Shown here one piece after another: positions 1 to 7,870 of a stretch of 28,205 nt of DNA (its first letter is position 1; every line of letters starts with the position of its first letter). The translations under genes were made by a program, and so were the position numbers. The notes beneath the pieces were generated by a model, which did not search any database, was not told where the DNA came from, and worked only from the letters and a program-made list of their open reading frames with translations. The stretch comes from Enterocloster asparagiformis (GTDB lineage: Bacteria > Bacillota > Clostridia > Lachnospirales > Lachnospiraceae): NCBI GenBank assembly GCA_018380885.1, contig JAGZSY010000046.1, positions 1 to 28,205 of the forward strand, given 5' to 3'.

Positions 1-32
1 TTCCTTCTTTCGTGGATATTTTTCTGTATTCC

Positions 33-61
33 AGTATAGCACAGCCTGGCGTCTGAGGCAA
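33..61 (-). promoter_or_regulatory. Divergent promoter for a gene off the left edge
   Basis: On the minus strand a TTGCCT -35 box (56-61) and a TATACT -10 box (33-38) are separated by exactly 17 bp. A purine-rich ribosome-binding-like stretch lies at the extreme left end on the same strand. The start codon would fall just outside the window. Confidence 0.5.
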
Positions 62-70
62 TGAAGGGGT

Positions 71-99
71 TTGATTTTAAGGCGCGGTTTTGATATAAT
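71..99 (+). promoter_or_regulatory. Promoter of the aldo/keto reductase gene
   Basis: TTGATT (71-76), 17 bp spacer, TATAAT (94-99), with an extended -10 TG at 91-92. The position forces translation to start downstream of it, supporting the ATG at 146. Confidence 0.7.
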
Positions 100-145
100 A
101 GAGAGACGCTTAAATGGGCCGCGCAAGCGGCCGGAAAGGAAGCAT

Positions 146-1273
146 ATGGAATACAGAGAGATGAAGATGCAGGCCGGGACAGAGCGGCCGTCCCTTCTGG
201 GATTCGGCTGTATGCGGTTCCCCAAGACGCCGGAGGGAGGGATCGACGAGGCCGAGGCCGCCCGGCTGATCGACACGGCGATTCAGAACGGGGTCAATTA
301 TCTGGACACCGCCTACCCCTACCACGAGGGGGCCAGCGAGCCGTTTATGGGACGGCTCTTAAAGCGGTACGACAGGGGAAGCTTTTACCTGGCGACTAAG
401 CTGCCCATGTGGCTGGTAAAGAGCCTGGAGGATGCCAAGCGGCTGTTTGAAGAGCAGCTGGACCGCCTGCAGGTGGATTACGTGGATTTCTACCTGCTGC
501 ACGGGCTGAACCGGGAGCGCTGGGAGACAATCCGCAGGCTGGGACTGATCGCCTGGGCCGAGGGATTGCAGCGCTCGGGCCGGATCCGCTACCTGGGCTT
601 TTCCTTCCACGACGATTACCAGGTGTTTGAGGATATCCTGACCAGCCGGAAGTGGGATTTCTGCCAGATTCAGTACAACTACATGGACCGCCAGGTGCAG
701 GCGGGCGACCGGGGGTATCAGCTGGCTGAGAAGCTGGGCACGCCGGTGATCGTGATGGAGCCGGTGAAGGGCGGGACCCTGGCGGCCCTGCCGGAGGACA
801 TGGCCGGGATGTTTGAGAGGGCGGCCGCAGGCCGTTCCTGCGCTTCCTGGGCGATGCGCTGGGTGGGCAGCCATCCGGGCGTAAAGGTGATTTTGAGCGG
901 CATGTCCACAGAGGAGCAGGTGGAGGACAATCTGGCCACCTTCAACCGCTTTGAGCCGCTTACCGATGAGGAAAACCAGGTGGTAGAGGGGGTGGCCGCC
1001 GCGCTGCGCAAGCGGGTGAACAACGGCTGCACGGGCTGCCGCTACTGTATGCCCTGCCCCTTTGGGGTGGATATCCCTCAGAATTTCTCCATCTGGAACG
1101 AGGGGGCCATGTACGGAATCCCCAGGCAGGCGAAGGCGGCTTACCGGGAGAACCTGAACGAGTCGGCCAGGGCGGCAAAATGCCAAAAATGCGGGAAGTG
1201 CGAGAGCGCCTGTCCCCAGAATATCGCCATCCGGGACGACTTAGAGCGGGTGGAGGCGGAGCTGGGAGCGTAA
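146..1273 (+). CDS. Aldo/keto reductase with C-terminal 4Fe-4S ferredoxin-like domain
   Basis: A 375-residue cytoplasmic NAD(P)-dependent oxidoreductase of the aldo/keto reductase superfamily, in the subgroup that carries a ferredoxin-like tail. The catalytic tetrad is visible as Asp54, Tyr59, Lys85 and His119 (DTAYPYHEG, ATKLP and YLLHG). Two cysteine clusters follow the barrel, C295/C298/C301/C304 and C346/C349/C352/C356, in the spacing of two 4Fe-4S sites. The ATG at 146 follows a GGAAAGGAAG ribosome binding site; the same frame is open back to a TTG at 71, but that TTG is the -35 box. The gene has its own promoter and ends before a strong terminator, so it is probably monocistronic. The substrate cannot be told from sequence; the Fe-S tail suggests electron transfer rather than simple carbonyl reduction. 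Confidence 0.9.
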   Translation: MEYREMKMQAGTERPSLLGFGCMRFPKTPEGGIDEAEAARLIDTAIQNGVNYLDTAYPYHEGASEPFMGRLLKRYDRGSFYLATKLPMWLVKSLEDAKRLFEEQLDRLQVDYVDFYLLHGLNRERWETIRRLGLIAWAEGLQRSGRIRYLGFSFHDDYQVFEDILTSRKWDFCQIQYNYMDRQVQAGDRGYQLAEKLGTPVIVMEPVKGGTLAALPEDMAGMFERAAAGRSCASWAMRWVGSHPGVKVILSGMSTEEQVEDNLATFNRFEPLTDEENQVVEGVAAALRKRVNNGCTGCRYCMPCPFGVDIPQNFSIWNEGAMYGIPRQAKAAYRENLNESARAAKCQKCGKCESACPQNIAIRDDLERVEAELGA

Positions 1274-1310
1274 GGGCCGCCGGTTCGCGGTGCGAAAATC
1301 GCTGGCCCAT

Positions 1311-1380
1311 CCCATCTTACACAAAAAGAAGTGCGGTTTCGCCGGCTGCGGCGTCCGCACTTCTTTTTGTGTAAAATGGG
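1311..1380. terminator. Bidirectional intrinsic terminator between convergent genes
   Basis: A 26 bp inverted repeat with one mismatch (1311-1336 and 1355-1380) contains an A-rich segment on the left arm and a T-rich segment on the right, so it can terminate both the aldo/keto reductase and the convergent yitT-like gene. The 18-nt loop itself folds (CGCCG GCTG CGGCG). Confidence 0.9.
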
Positions 1381-1418
1381 ACGCTGGCGCAGCCGACGGG
1401 CCATTGTTGTCTCAGATG

Positions 1419-2282
1419 TCAGTTGGCCAGGAATCCCTTGCCCACGATCTCGCTGGAGTTGGAGATCAGCATGAACGCGTGGGGCTCCACCTGGCGGATA
1501 AAGCCGCGCAGCTTGATCGCCTGTCCGCGGCTCATGGTGGTCATGATCACCGTCTTGTTGTGGTGGGTGAACGCGCCCTGGGCCTGGTAAATGGTAGCGC
1601 TGCGGTGCAGCGTGTTGATAATATAGTCGCAGATCGGATCCGGGTTGTCGCAGATGATGTTAAAGCACTTGCACAGGTTGATGTTCTCGATCACATCGTC
1701 GATCACCAGGGACTTGGCTGCCAGGCCGATGGTGGAGAACAGGCCCGTCTCAGGTCCGAATACAAAGAACGAGGCGGCCACGGAGGCGATGTCCACCAGC
1801 ATCAGCACGGTGCCGATGTTTAAGCTGGTGTGCTTTTTCAGGATCATGGCAATGATGTCGGTCCCGCCGCTGGACGCGCCGATGTTGAACAGGATGGCGC
1901 TGCTGATCGCCGGAAGGAAGATGGCGAACATCAGCTCCAAAAGCGGCTCCGTGGTCAGCGGGCGGTCCAGGGGACACATGCGCTCCAGCACGGAAAGACC
2001 CACGGACATCACAAGGCTGGCGTAAACGGTTTTCAGGCCGAAGCTTTTGCCGAGGAACAGAAAGCCCAGCACCAGAAGCGCCATGTTGACAATGGAGGTG
2101 AAATCACTGGCGCTCCAGCGCGTCATGGCGCTGATGACCGTGGAAAAACCAGTCACGCCTCCGAACGCAAAGTGATTGGGGAACTTAAAGAAATATACTC
2201 CCACTACCATAAGCATAATACTAGCGGTTATCAGCGCATACTCGGCCAGAGTGTGCATAATTGGATTCTTAATGTCTCTCAT
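1419..2282 (-). CDS. YitT family membrane protein (DUF161 + DUF2179)
   Basis: A 287-residue integral membrane protein. The N-terminal two thirds hold about five or six hydrophobic helices with the family's glycine-rich motifs GGVTG (41-45) and SSGGTD (137-142). Residues from about 200 onward are a soluble domain matching DUF2179, ending in a segment with the family's IRQVEPHAF-type motif. The length is normal for YitT proteins. The start follows a GGAAGGGG ribosome binding site. It has its own promoter (2361-2388) and ends at the shared terminator. Transport function is often suggested for the family, but substrate and role are unknown. Confidence 0.88.
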   Translation of the reverse strand: MRDIKNPIMHTLAEYALITASIMLMVVGVYFFKFPNHFAFGGVTGFSTVISAMTRWSASDFTSIVNMALLVLGFLFLGKSFGLKTVYASLVMSVGLSVLERMCPLDRPLTTEPLLELMFAIFLPAISSAILFNIGASSGGTDIIAMILKKHTSLNIGTVLMLVDIASVAASFFVFGPETGLFSTIGLAAKSLVIDDVIENINLCKCFNIICDNPDPICDYIINTLHRSATIYQAQGAFTHHNKTVIMTTMSRGQAIKLRGFIRQVEPHAFMLISNSSEIVGKGFLAN

Positions 2283-2360
2283 AATCCAGCCCCTTCCAAA
2301 CGGAAAGCGTCCTCCCTCTGCGACCCCTTTGCCGCAGTTATATTGATGATCTAAATTAAG

Positions 2361-2388
2361 ATTATATCCGGATTGCCTGTATGTGCAA
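2361..2388 (-). promoter_or_regulatory. Promoter of the yitT-like gene
   Basis: Minus-strand TTGCAC (2383-2388), 16 bp spacer, TATAAT (2361-2366), about 80 bp upstream of the start codon. Confidence 0.6.
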
Positions 2389-2485
2389 CCACATTTTTAA
2401 TTGAAAGAGGTACAATCCCCACGTTGTAGGAAAAAACTGCCTATTTTGGATAAACACAGGATTTGGTAGAAAATTTTCAAAATAT

Positions 2486-2512
2486 TGGTTGTAACCACAA
2501 CATATATGGTTT
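2486..2512. promoter_or_regulatory. Candidate operator in the nrdAB promoter (NrdR-box-like)
   Basis: Three half-sites are seen: TGGTT (2486-2490), AACCA (2493-2497) and TGGTT (2507-2511). The first two make a perfect 12 bp palindrome over the -35 box. The segment 2497-2512 partly matches the published NrdR box (acaCwAtATaTwGtgt), sharing the ATATAT core, but a clear second NrdR box one helical repeat set upstream is not seen. Confidence 0.4.
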
Positions 2513-2517
2513 ATAAT
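2489..2517 (+). promoter_or_regulatory. nrdAB promoter
   Basis: TTGTAA (2489-2494), 17 bp spacer, TATAAT (2512-2517). The spacer is occupied by the half-sites described at 2486-2512, so the promoter is probably repressible. Confidence 0.7.
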
Positions 2518-2615
2518 AGAGCCCGTGACGCCGGCGCCTGCCGGCGATTAAGACGGGAATTGCGTGCCGTCCGGACTTTTCGGCCGCGGCGGGACAGAAG
2601 GAGAACACAGAGGAC

Positions 2616-4901
2616 ATGGAACAGACCAATCATTACGGCCAAAGGCCGGACGAGCTTGCAGTTTTGGACATTGCCGAACCCTTCGCAGGGGGAGGGATTA
2701 GGGCGTGTCTGGAGGAGATCATACGGGATTTTCCGGGACAGGAGTATTCCCTGGAAATTCTTTCCAATAAATTCAAGAGCTTTCGGAAACCGGGCATGGG
2801 GCGGGGAGAGCTGTACGACAGCCTGATCCAGTCCGCGGCGGAGCTGACCTCCAGGGAAGCCCCGCGGTGGGAGTTCATTGCGGCCAGAATCCGCTACATC
2901 CAGTTTGAGGAGGAGCTCAAGGGGCGCCTGGAGGGGCTGGGGATCAGTGATTTTTACCACAAGCTGGCCTACCTCACCGGGGAAGGCCTGTACGGGGCCT
3001 ACATATTAGAGCGCTACACGCAGGAGGAGATACGGGAGGCGGAACGCTATCTGGATCAGGAGCGGAACAAGCTGTTCACCTACTCCGGCCTGGACCTGTT
3101 GATCAAGCGCTACGTGATCCAGAACCACAAGCGCCAGCCATTGGAAACGCCCCAGGAGATGTATCTGGGCATCGCCCTCCACCTGGCCATGGAGGAGGAA
3201 TCGGGCTGCCGCATGGAATGGGTGCGCCGGTTCTACGACATGCTGAGCAAAATGCAGGTGACCATGGCCACGCCCACCCTGTCCAACGCCAGAAAGCCGT
3301 TCCACCAGCTCTCCAGCTGCTTTATCGACACGGTTCCGGACAGCCTGGAGGGGATTTACCGCAGCATCGACAATTTCGCCCAGGTCAGCAAGTTCGGCGG
3401 CGGCATGGGACTTTATTTCGGCAAGGTGCGCGCCACGGGCGGCACCATCCGCGGCTTTGAGGGCGCAGCGGGCGGGGTGATACGCTGGGTGAAGCTGGTG
3501 AACGACACGGCGGTGGCGGTGGATCAGCTGGGGATGCGCCAGGGCGCGGTGGCTGTCTATCTGGACGCGTGGCACAAGGACCTGCCGGAGTTTCTCCAGC
3601 TGCGGACCAACAACGGCGACGACCGCATGAAGGCCCACGACGTGTTTCCGGCCATCTGCTACCCGGACCTGTTCTGGCGGATGGCGAAGGAGGACTTAGA
3701 CCAGCCGTGGTATTTGATGTGCCCCCACGAGGTTATGCAGGTGAAGGGCTACAGCCTGGAGGACAGCTTCGGCGAGGAGTGGGAGCGGCGGTACCTGGAC
3801 TGCGTGGCGGACCAGCGCATTTCCAAGCGGACCGTGACGTTAAAGGATATCGTGCGTTTGATCCTGCGCTCCCAGGTGGAGACGGGGACGCCCTTTACCT
3901 TTAACCGGGATGCGGTGAACCGCGCCAACCCCAACGGCCACAAGGGTATGATCTACTGCTCCAACCTGTGCACGGAGATCGCCCAGAACATGGCGGCCAT
4001 TGAGACTGTGAGCACGCAGATCAAGGACGAGGACGGGGATACCATTGTGGTGAATACCACCAGGGCGGGGGAATTTGTGGTCTGCAACCTGGCCAGCCTG
4101 TGCCTGGGAAATATCGACGTGACGGACGAGGCCGCGGTGCGGGAGATCACGGCCTGCGCCGTGCGAGCCCTGGACAATGTAATCGGCCTGAATTTCTATC
4201 CGCTGCCCTACGCCAAGATCACCAACCGGCGCTACCGCAGCATCGGCCTGGGAGTCAGCGGCTATCACCACATGCTGGCGAAAAACGGCATCGCCTGGGA
4301 GAGCGGGGAGCATTTGGCGTTCGCGGACCAGGTGTTTGAGCGGATCAATTTCGCCGCCGTGGAGGCCAGCAGCGACCTGGCCGCGGAGAAGGGCAGCTAC
4401 GCGTATTTTAAGGGAAGCGACTGGGAGACTGGGGCTTACTTTGAAAAGCGGGGATACTCGGGGGAAAAATGGGACGGGCTGCGCCGCAAGGTGGCGCGCC
4501 AGGGTATGCGCAACGCCTATCTGATCGCGGTGGCGCCCACCAGCAGCACCAGCATTCTCTGCGGCACCACCGCCGGCGTGGATCCGGTGATGAAGCGGTA
4601 TTTCCTGGAGGAGAAAAAGCACGCCATTCTGCCGCGGGTGGCGCCGGAGCTGACCCCGCGGACGTACTGGCTTTATAAGGAAGCCCATCTGGTGGATCAG
4701 ACCTGGTCCGTGCGCGCCGCGGGCGTGCGCCAGCGCCACATCGACCAGGCCCAGAGCGTGAATCTGTATATCACCAACGAGTACACCATGCGGCAGGTGC
4801 TGAACCTGTATATCCAGGCGTGGGAGGAAGGGGTTAAGACCATCTATTATGTGCGCAGCAAAGCCCTCGAGGTGGAAGAGTGCGAGAGCTGCTCCAGTTA
4901 A
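2616..4901 (+). CDS. nrdA: Class I ribonucleoside-diphosphate reductase, alpha subunit
   Basis: The 761-residue catalytic subunit of ribonucleotide reductase, which reduces ribonucleoside diphosphates to deoxyribonucleotides with a radical supplied by NrdB. Active-site residues of the E. coli enzyme are all found: the redox pair C235 and C490, the thiyl cysteine C452 with N450 and E454 (SNLCTEI), the radical-transfer tyrosines Y744 and Y745, and the C-terminal reducing pair C756/C759 (CESC). The N-terminus is odd: residues about 47-100 resemble the second half of an ATP-cone (ELYDSLIQSAAEL, EAPRWEFIAARI), but the first half with its VxKRxG nucleotide-binding motif is absent. Feedback inhibition by dATP through this site is therefore doubtful. 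Transcribed with nrdB, 28 nt downstream. Confidence 0.96.
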   Translation: MEQTNHYGQRPDELAVLDIAEPFAGGGIRACLEEIIRDFPGQEYSLEILSNKFKSFRKPGMGRGELYDSLIQSAAELTSREAPRWEFIAARIRYIQFEEELKGRLEGLGISDFYHKLAYLTGEGLYGAYILERYTQEEIREAERYLDQERNKLFTYSGLDLLIKRYVIQNHKRQPLETPQEMYLGIALHLAMEEESGCRMEWVRRFYDMLSKMQVTMATPTLSNARKPFHQLSSCFIDTVPDSLEGIYRSIDNFAQVSKFGGGMGLYFGKVRATGGTIRGFEGAAGGVIRWVKLVNDTAVAVDQLGMRQGAVAVYLDAWHKDLPEFLQLRTNNGDDRMKAHDVFPAICYPDLFWRMAKEDLDQPWYLMCPHEVMQVKGYSLEDSFGEEWERRYLDCVADQRISKRTVTLKDIVRLILRSQVETGTPFTFNRDAVNRANPNGHKGMIYCSNLCTEIAQNMAAIETVSTQIKDEDGDTIVVNTTRAGEFVVCNLASLCLGNIDVTDEAAVREITACAVRALDNVIGLNFYPLPYAKITNRRYRSIGLGVSGYHHMLAKNGIAWESGEHLAFADQVFERINFAAVEASSDLAAEKGSYAYFKGSDWETGAYFEKRGYSGEKWDGLRRKVARQGMRNAYLIAVAPTSSTSILCGTTAGVDPVMKRYFLEEKKHAILPRVAPELTPRTYWLYKEAHLVDQTWSVRAAGVRQRHIDQAQSVNLYITNEYTMRQVLNLYIQAWEEGVKTIYYVRSKALEVEECESCSS

Positions 4902-4929
4902 ATTACAGGCAAAGGACAGGAGAGAGACA

Positions 4930-5973
4930 ATGGCAGAACTGATCAAAAAACCGTTATTTAACCCTCAGGGCGACACGGAGGTGAACCTGCGCCGGATGAT
5001 CGGGGGGAATACCACCAACTTGAACGACTTCAACAACATGAAATACCCCTGGGTCAGCGGCTGGTACCGCCAGGCCATGAACAATTTCTGGATTCCGGAG
5101 GAGATCAATATGAGCTCGGATATCAAGGATTATCCGGAGCTGCCGGAGGCGGAGCGCACCGCCTACGACAAAATCCTCAGCTTCCTGATCTTCCTGGACT
5201 CTATCCAGACGGCCAATCTGCCCAACATCGGGCAGTATATCACGGCCAACGAGGTGAATCTGTGCCTGACCATCCAGGGCTTCCAGGAGGCGGTGCACAG
5301 CCAGAGCTACAGCTATATGCTGGACACCATCTGTTCGCCGGTGGAGCGCAACACCATCCTCTACCAGTGGAAGGACGATGAGCACCTGCTGCGCAGAAAT
5401 ACCTTTATCGGTGAATTGTACAATGAATTCCAGGCAAATAAGGACGACGTGACGCTGCTGCGGGTGATGATGGCCAACTATATTTTGGAAGGAATTTACT
5501 TTTACAGCGGGTTTATGTTTTTTTACAACCTGGGGCGCAACGGGAAGATGCCGGGCAGCGTTCAGGAGATCCGCTATATCAACCGGGACGAGAATACCCA
5601 TCTGTGGCTGTTCCGCAACATGATTTTAGAGCTGAAAAAGGAGGAGCCGCAGCTGTTCACGCCGGAGACGGTGGGAATGCTCAGGGCTATGGTGGAGGAG
5701 GGCGTGGAGCAGGAGACCGCCTGGGGCCACTATGTGATCGGCGACAGGATTGCCGGGCTAACGGGAGACATGGTGACGGAGTACATCCGCTATCTGGGAA
5801 ATCTGCGCTGGACCAGCCTGGGCTTTGACGCGCTCTATGAGGGATATGAGGAGGAGCCGGAATCCATGAGGTGGGTGGGCCAGTATTCCAACGCCAACAT
5901 GGTGAAAACAGACTTTTTCGAGGCCAAGAGCACGGCCTACGCCAAGAGCACGGCGCTGGTGGACGACCTGTAG
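4930..5973 (+). CDS. nrdB: Class I ribonucleoside-diphosphate reductase, beta (radical-generating) subunit
   Basis: A 347-residue ferritin-like subunit that makes and stores the tyrosyl radical for NrdA. The metal ligands are visible as D90, E120, H123, E187, E221 and H224, and the radical tyrosine as Y127 in QEAVHSQSY, aligning with E. coli D84, E115, H118, E204, E238, H241 and Y122. The tyrosine argues against the class Ic (Phe) type. There is no N-terminal ATP-cone, as found in some NrdB proteins, so the regulatory domain missing from NrdA is not supplied here. The ATG at 4930 follows GGACAGGAGAG; the frame stays open upstream into nrdA, but those starts lack a ribosome binding site. Whether the cofactor is iron or manganese cannot be told. 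Confidence 0.96.
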   Translation: MAELIKKPLFNPQGDTEVNLRRMIGGNTTNLNDFNNMKYPWVSGWYRQAMNNFWIPEEINMSSDIKDYPELPEAERTAYDKILSFLIFLDSIQTANLPNIGQYITANEVNLCLTIQGFQEAVHSQSYSYMLDTICSPVERNTILYQWKDDEHLLRRNTFIGELYNEFQANKDDVTLLRVMMANYILEGIYFYSGFMFFYNLGRNGKMPGSVQEIRYINRDENTHLWLFRNMILELKKEEPQLFTPETVGMLRAMVEEGVEQETAWGHYVIGDRIAGLTGDMVTEYIRYLGNLRWTSLGFDALYEGYEEEPESMRWVGQYSNANMVKTDFFEAKSTAYAKSTALVDDL

Positions 5974-6116
5974 GGCGCGAAAGCAGCGGGGGCTGCGCGG
6001 GCCGGACTTGAGAACCGGGGCCAAAAGCGTGGGCGGGTCATGAGAAACTGTGGTGATTTTTGCACACAAAGCGAATAATATGGAATATACTGGTAATAAA
6101 AAGCTGCGGGTTTTTT

Positions 6117-6473
6117 ATGATAACGGAGCGGTATGTCATTAGTTTTTATGGAATCGACACAAAGTATTATACCGACGAGTATGTGGGGCGCTGCTGGGAG
6201 ATCGCGGCGGACGCGGTGTATCGGGAGAGACAGATTTATGTCACGGGATCGGTGACGACCACCAGCATTATCTGCGGGGAGATCAGGGGTTGCAACCTGG
6301 GCAAGACAGGGCATGTGATCATCTCGGTGCGCAATCCCGCGGAGGTCCACGACAGGGAGCAGTACCGGTCTGCGCTCAAGCAGGTGCTCCTGGAAACCCG
6401 GACGATGCTGGAAAATCCCAATATGAGCGTTGTGGTCGATGAGGTGGAGTATTATTATTTCTGCCAGGTATAA
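6117..6473 (+). CDS. Small conserved-looking hypothetical protein
   Basis: A 118-residue soluble protein that I do not recognise. It has mixed alpha/beta character with no signal peptide or membrane helix. The sequence begins MITERYVISFYGIDTK and ends in an aromatic cluster (EVEYYYFCQV); it has three cysteines with no metal-binding spacing. The codon usage is in keeping with its neighbours, so it is probably real. The frame is open back to a TTG at 6060, but the ATG at 6117 is the first normal start codon; it is not preceded by a good ribosome binding site, so the start is uncertain. It lies 143 bp after nrdB and 41 bp before the M20 peptidase gene, with which it may be transcribed. Confidence 0.6.
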   Translation: MITERYVISFYGIDTKYYTDEYVGRCWEIAADAVYRERQIYVTGSVTTTSIICGEIRGCNLGKTGHVIISVRNPAEVHDREQYRSALKQVLLETRTMLENPNMSVVVDEVEYYYFCQV

Positions 6474-6514
6474 GGCGCAGGTCCGGGGCGGGCCGCGCCG
6501 GGAGGAGAAGAGAG

Positions 6515-7756
6515 ATGGAAAACGCAAATGAAATGCAATCAGAGGCCTGGGAGCTGGCGGCGGAGTTGGTCGGCATCGACAGCTCGGACCCCGGGGCCTA
6601 CGAGGGGGAGATCGGTGCGTTTGTCTACGGCTGGCTGAAGGCGCGGATTCTGGAGGCAGGCCTGGAGGCGGACGAGGGGGAGGCGACTTCAGGCGGTGCG
6701 GGTAAAATCCAGCTCTGCCGCAGGGAAGCCCTTCCCGGGCGCTTTAACGTGATGGCCCGGATTCCGGGGAAACAGCCGGGGCCGGCCCTGACCTTTATCT
6801 GCCACATGGATACGGTGATGCTGGGGGACGGATGGGAGGAAGCTCACCCGGCCTTGGGCGCGGTGACGGAGAACGGGCGCCTGTACGGGCGCGGGGCCTG
6901 CGATATGAAAAGCGGGCTGGCCTGCGCGCTGACGGCATTTTCCTATATTTTGGGACGAGTGGGCCGGGAGGGCGTTTGCCTTGCGCGCCCGCTGGTGTTC
7001 ATCGGCACGGTGGATGAGGAGGACTTCATGCGGGGCGTGGAGGCGGCGATTCGCTGGGGCTGGGCTACGGCGGAGGACTGGTATCTGGACACGGAGCCCA
7101 CGGACGGACAGATTCAGGTGGCCCACAAGGGCCGGCTGTGGTTTGAGCTGACCATGCAGGGGATCACCGCCCACGCCAGCAATCCCTGGAAGGGAGCGGA
7201 CGCCATCGCGGCCATGGCGGAGGCGGTGAGCCAAATCCGCAGGCGCATAAAGGCCTGCCCGTCTCACCAGGACCTGGGCGCTTCCACCGTAACCTTCGGC
7301 CAGATACAGGGCGGCTACCGGCCCTACGTGGTGCCGGACCGGTGCAAGGTGTGGATCGACATGCGCCTGGTGCCTCCTATGGATACGGCTGCCGCCAAGG
7401 CGGTCATGGATGAGGCGGTCCGGGCGGCGGAAACGGAGGTTCCCGGCGTGAAGGGGAGCTATGTGGTGACCGGTGACCGGCCCTATGTGGAGAAGGACGA
7501 CGCTTCCCCGCTGTTGGCCGCACTGCGCCGCGCCTGCGCGGAGGTGACGGGGCGGGAGGCGCAGGTGGGCTCCTTCAACGGATACACGGACACGGCGGTG
7601 ATCGCCGGAACCCTGGGAAACCGCAACTGCATGTCCTACGGCCCCGGCAGCCTGGAGCTGGCCCACAAGCCCAACGAGTACGTGCCCTTTGAGGATGTGA
7701 GAAGGTGCGAGCTGGTGCTGGCCCGCCTGGCGGCGGACGTGGCGTTTGGGGAATAG
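6515..7756 (+). CDS. M20 family metallopeptidase / deacylase (ArgE/DapE type)
   Basis: A 413-residue cytoplasmic zinc-dependent hydrolase of the family that includes acetylornithine deacetylase, succinyl-diaminopimelate desuccinylase and carboxypeptidase G2. The two-metal site is visible: H97 in CHMDT with catalytic D99, bridging D130 in GACDMKSG, catalytic E168 and metal ligand E169 in VDEED, an acidic ligand in LDTEPT (192-196), and H384 near the C-terminus in LAHKPNEY. Residues about 205-330 form the lid/dimerisation domain with the usual GITAHAS motif. The start follows GGAGGAGAAGAG. No arg or lysine pathway genes are nearby, so the substrate is open; a general amino-acylase or dipeptidase is as likely as ArgE or DapE. 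Confidence 0.9.
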   Translation: MENANEMQSEAWELAAELVGIDSSDPGAYEGEIGAFVYGWLKARILEAGLEADEGEATSGGAGKIQLCRREALPGRFNVMARIPGKQPGPALTFICHMDTVMLGDGWEEAHPALGAVTENGRLYGRGACDMKSGLACALTAFSYILGRVGREGVCLARPLVFIGTVDEEDFMRGVEAAIRWGWATAEDWYLDTEPTDGQIQVAHKGRLWFELTMQGITAHASNPWKGADAIAAMAEAVSQIRRRIKACPSHQDLGASTVTFGQIQGGYRPYVVPDRCKVWIDMRLVPPMDTAAAKAVMDEAVRAAETEVPGVKGSYVVTGDRPYVEKDDASPLLAALRRACAEVTGREAQVGSFNGYTDTAVIAGTLGNRNCMSYGPGSLELAHKPNEYVPFEDVRRCELVLARLAADVAFGE

Positions 7757-7807
7757 GAAAACGGTGTTCAAAAGCCCCAGACACGGCCCGGCGCGCGAAT
7801 CTTTACT

Positions 7808-7836
7808 TTGCCTTTTCCGGTCAACTGTGCTATATT
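7808..7836 (+). promoter_or_regulatory. Promoter of the nucleotidyltransferase gene
   Basis: TTGCCT (7808-7813), 17 bp spacer, TATATT (7831-7836), about 35 bp ahead of the start codon. An overlapping TATACT (7836-7841) is an alternative -10 with a longer spacer. Confidence 0.5.
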
Positions 7837-7870
7837 ATACTCAGTTTTTAAAATGAGGAGAAACAGTAAA

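Larger units (their letters stand above)
2283..2615. other. Divergent intergenic region between yitT-like gene and nrdA
   Basis: This 333 bp AT-rich stretch holds no gene. It contains the minus-strand promoter of the yitT-like gene (2361-2388), the plus-strand nrdAB promoter (2489-2517) with overlapping half-sites, and a roughly 95-nt nrdA leader with an AAGGAG ribosome binding site at 2598-2603. Confidence 0.7.

Noticed and set aside
3840..4946. Long open frame on the minus strand opposite nrdA
   Set aside because: GC-rich codon bias on the coding strand leaves antisense frames open; the encoded His/Arg/Gly/Leu-rich sequence matches nothing and nrdA is unquestionable.
5974..6116. Possible nrdAB terminator
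   Set aside because: Only an imperfect GC-rich stem (near 5998-6022) without a T-tract could be found.
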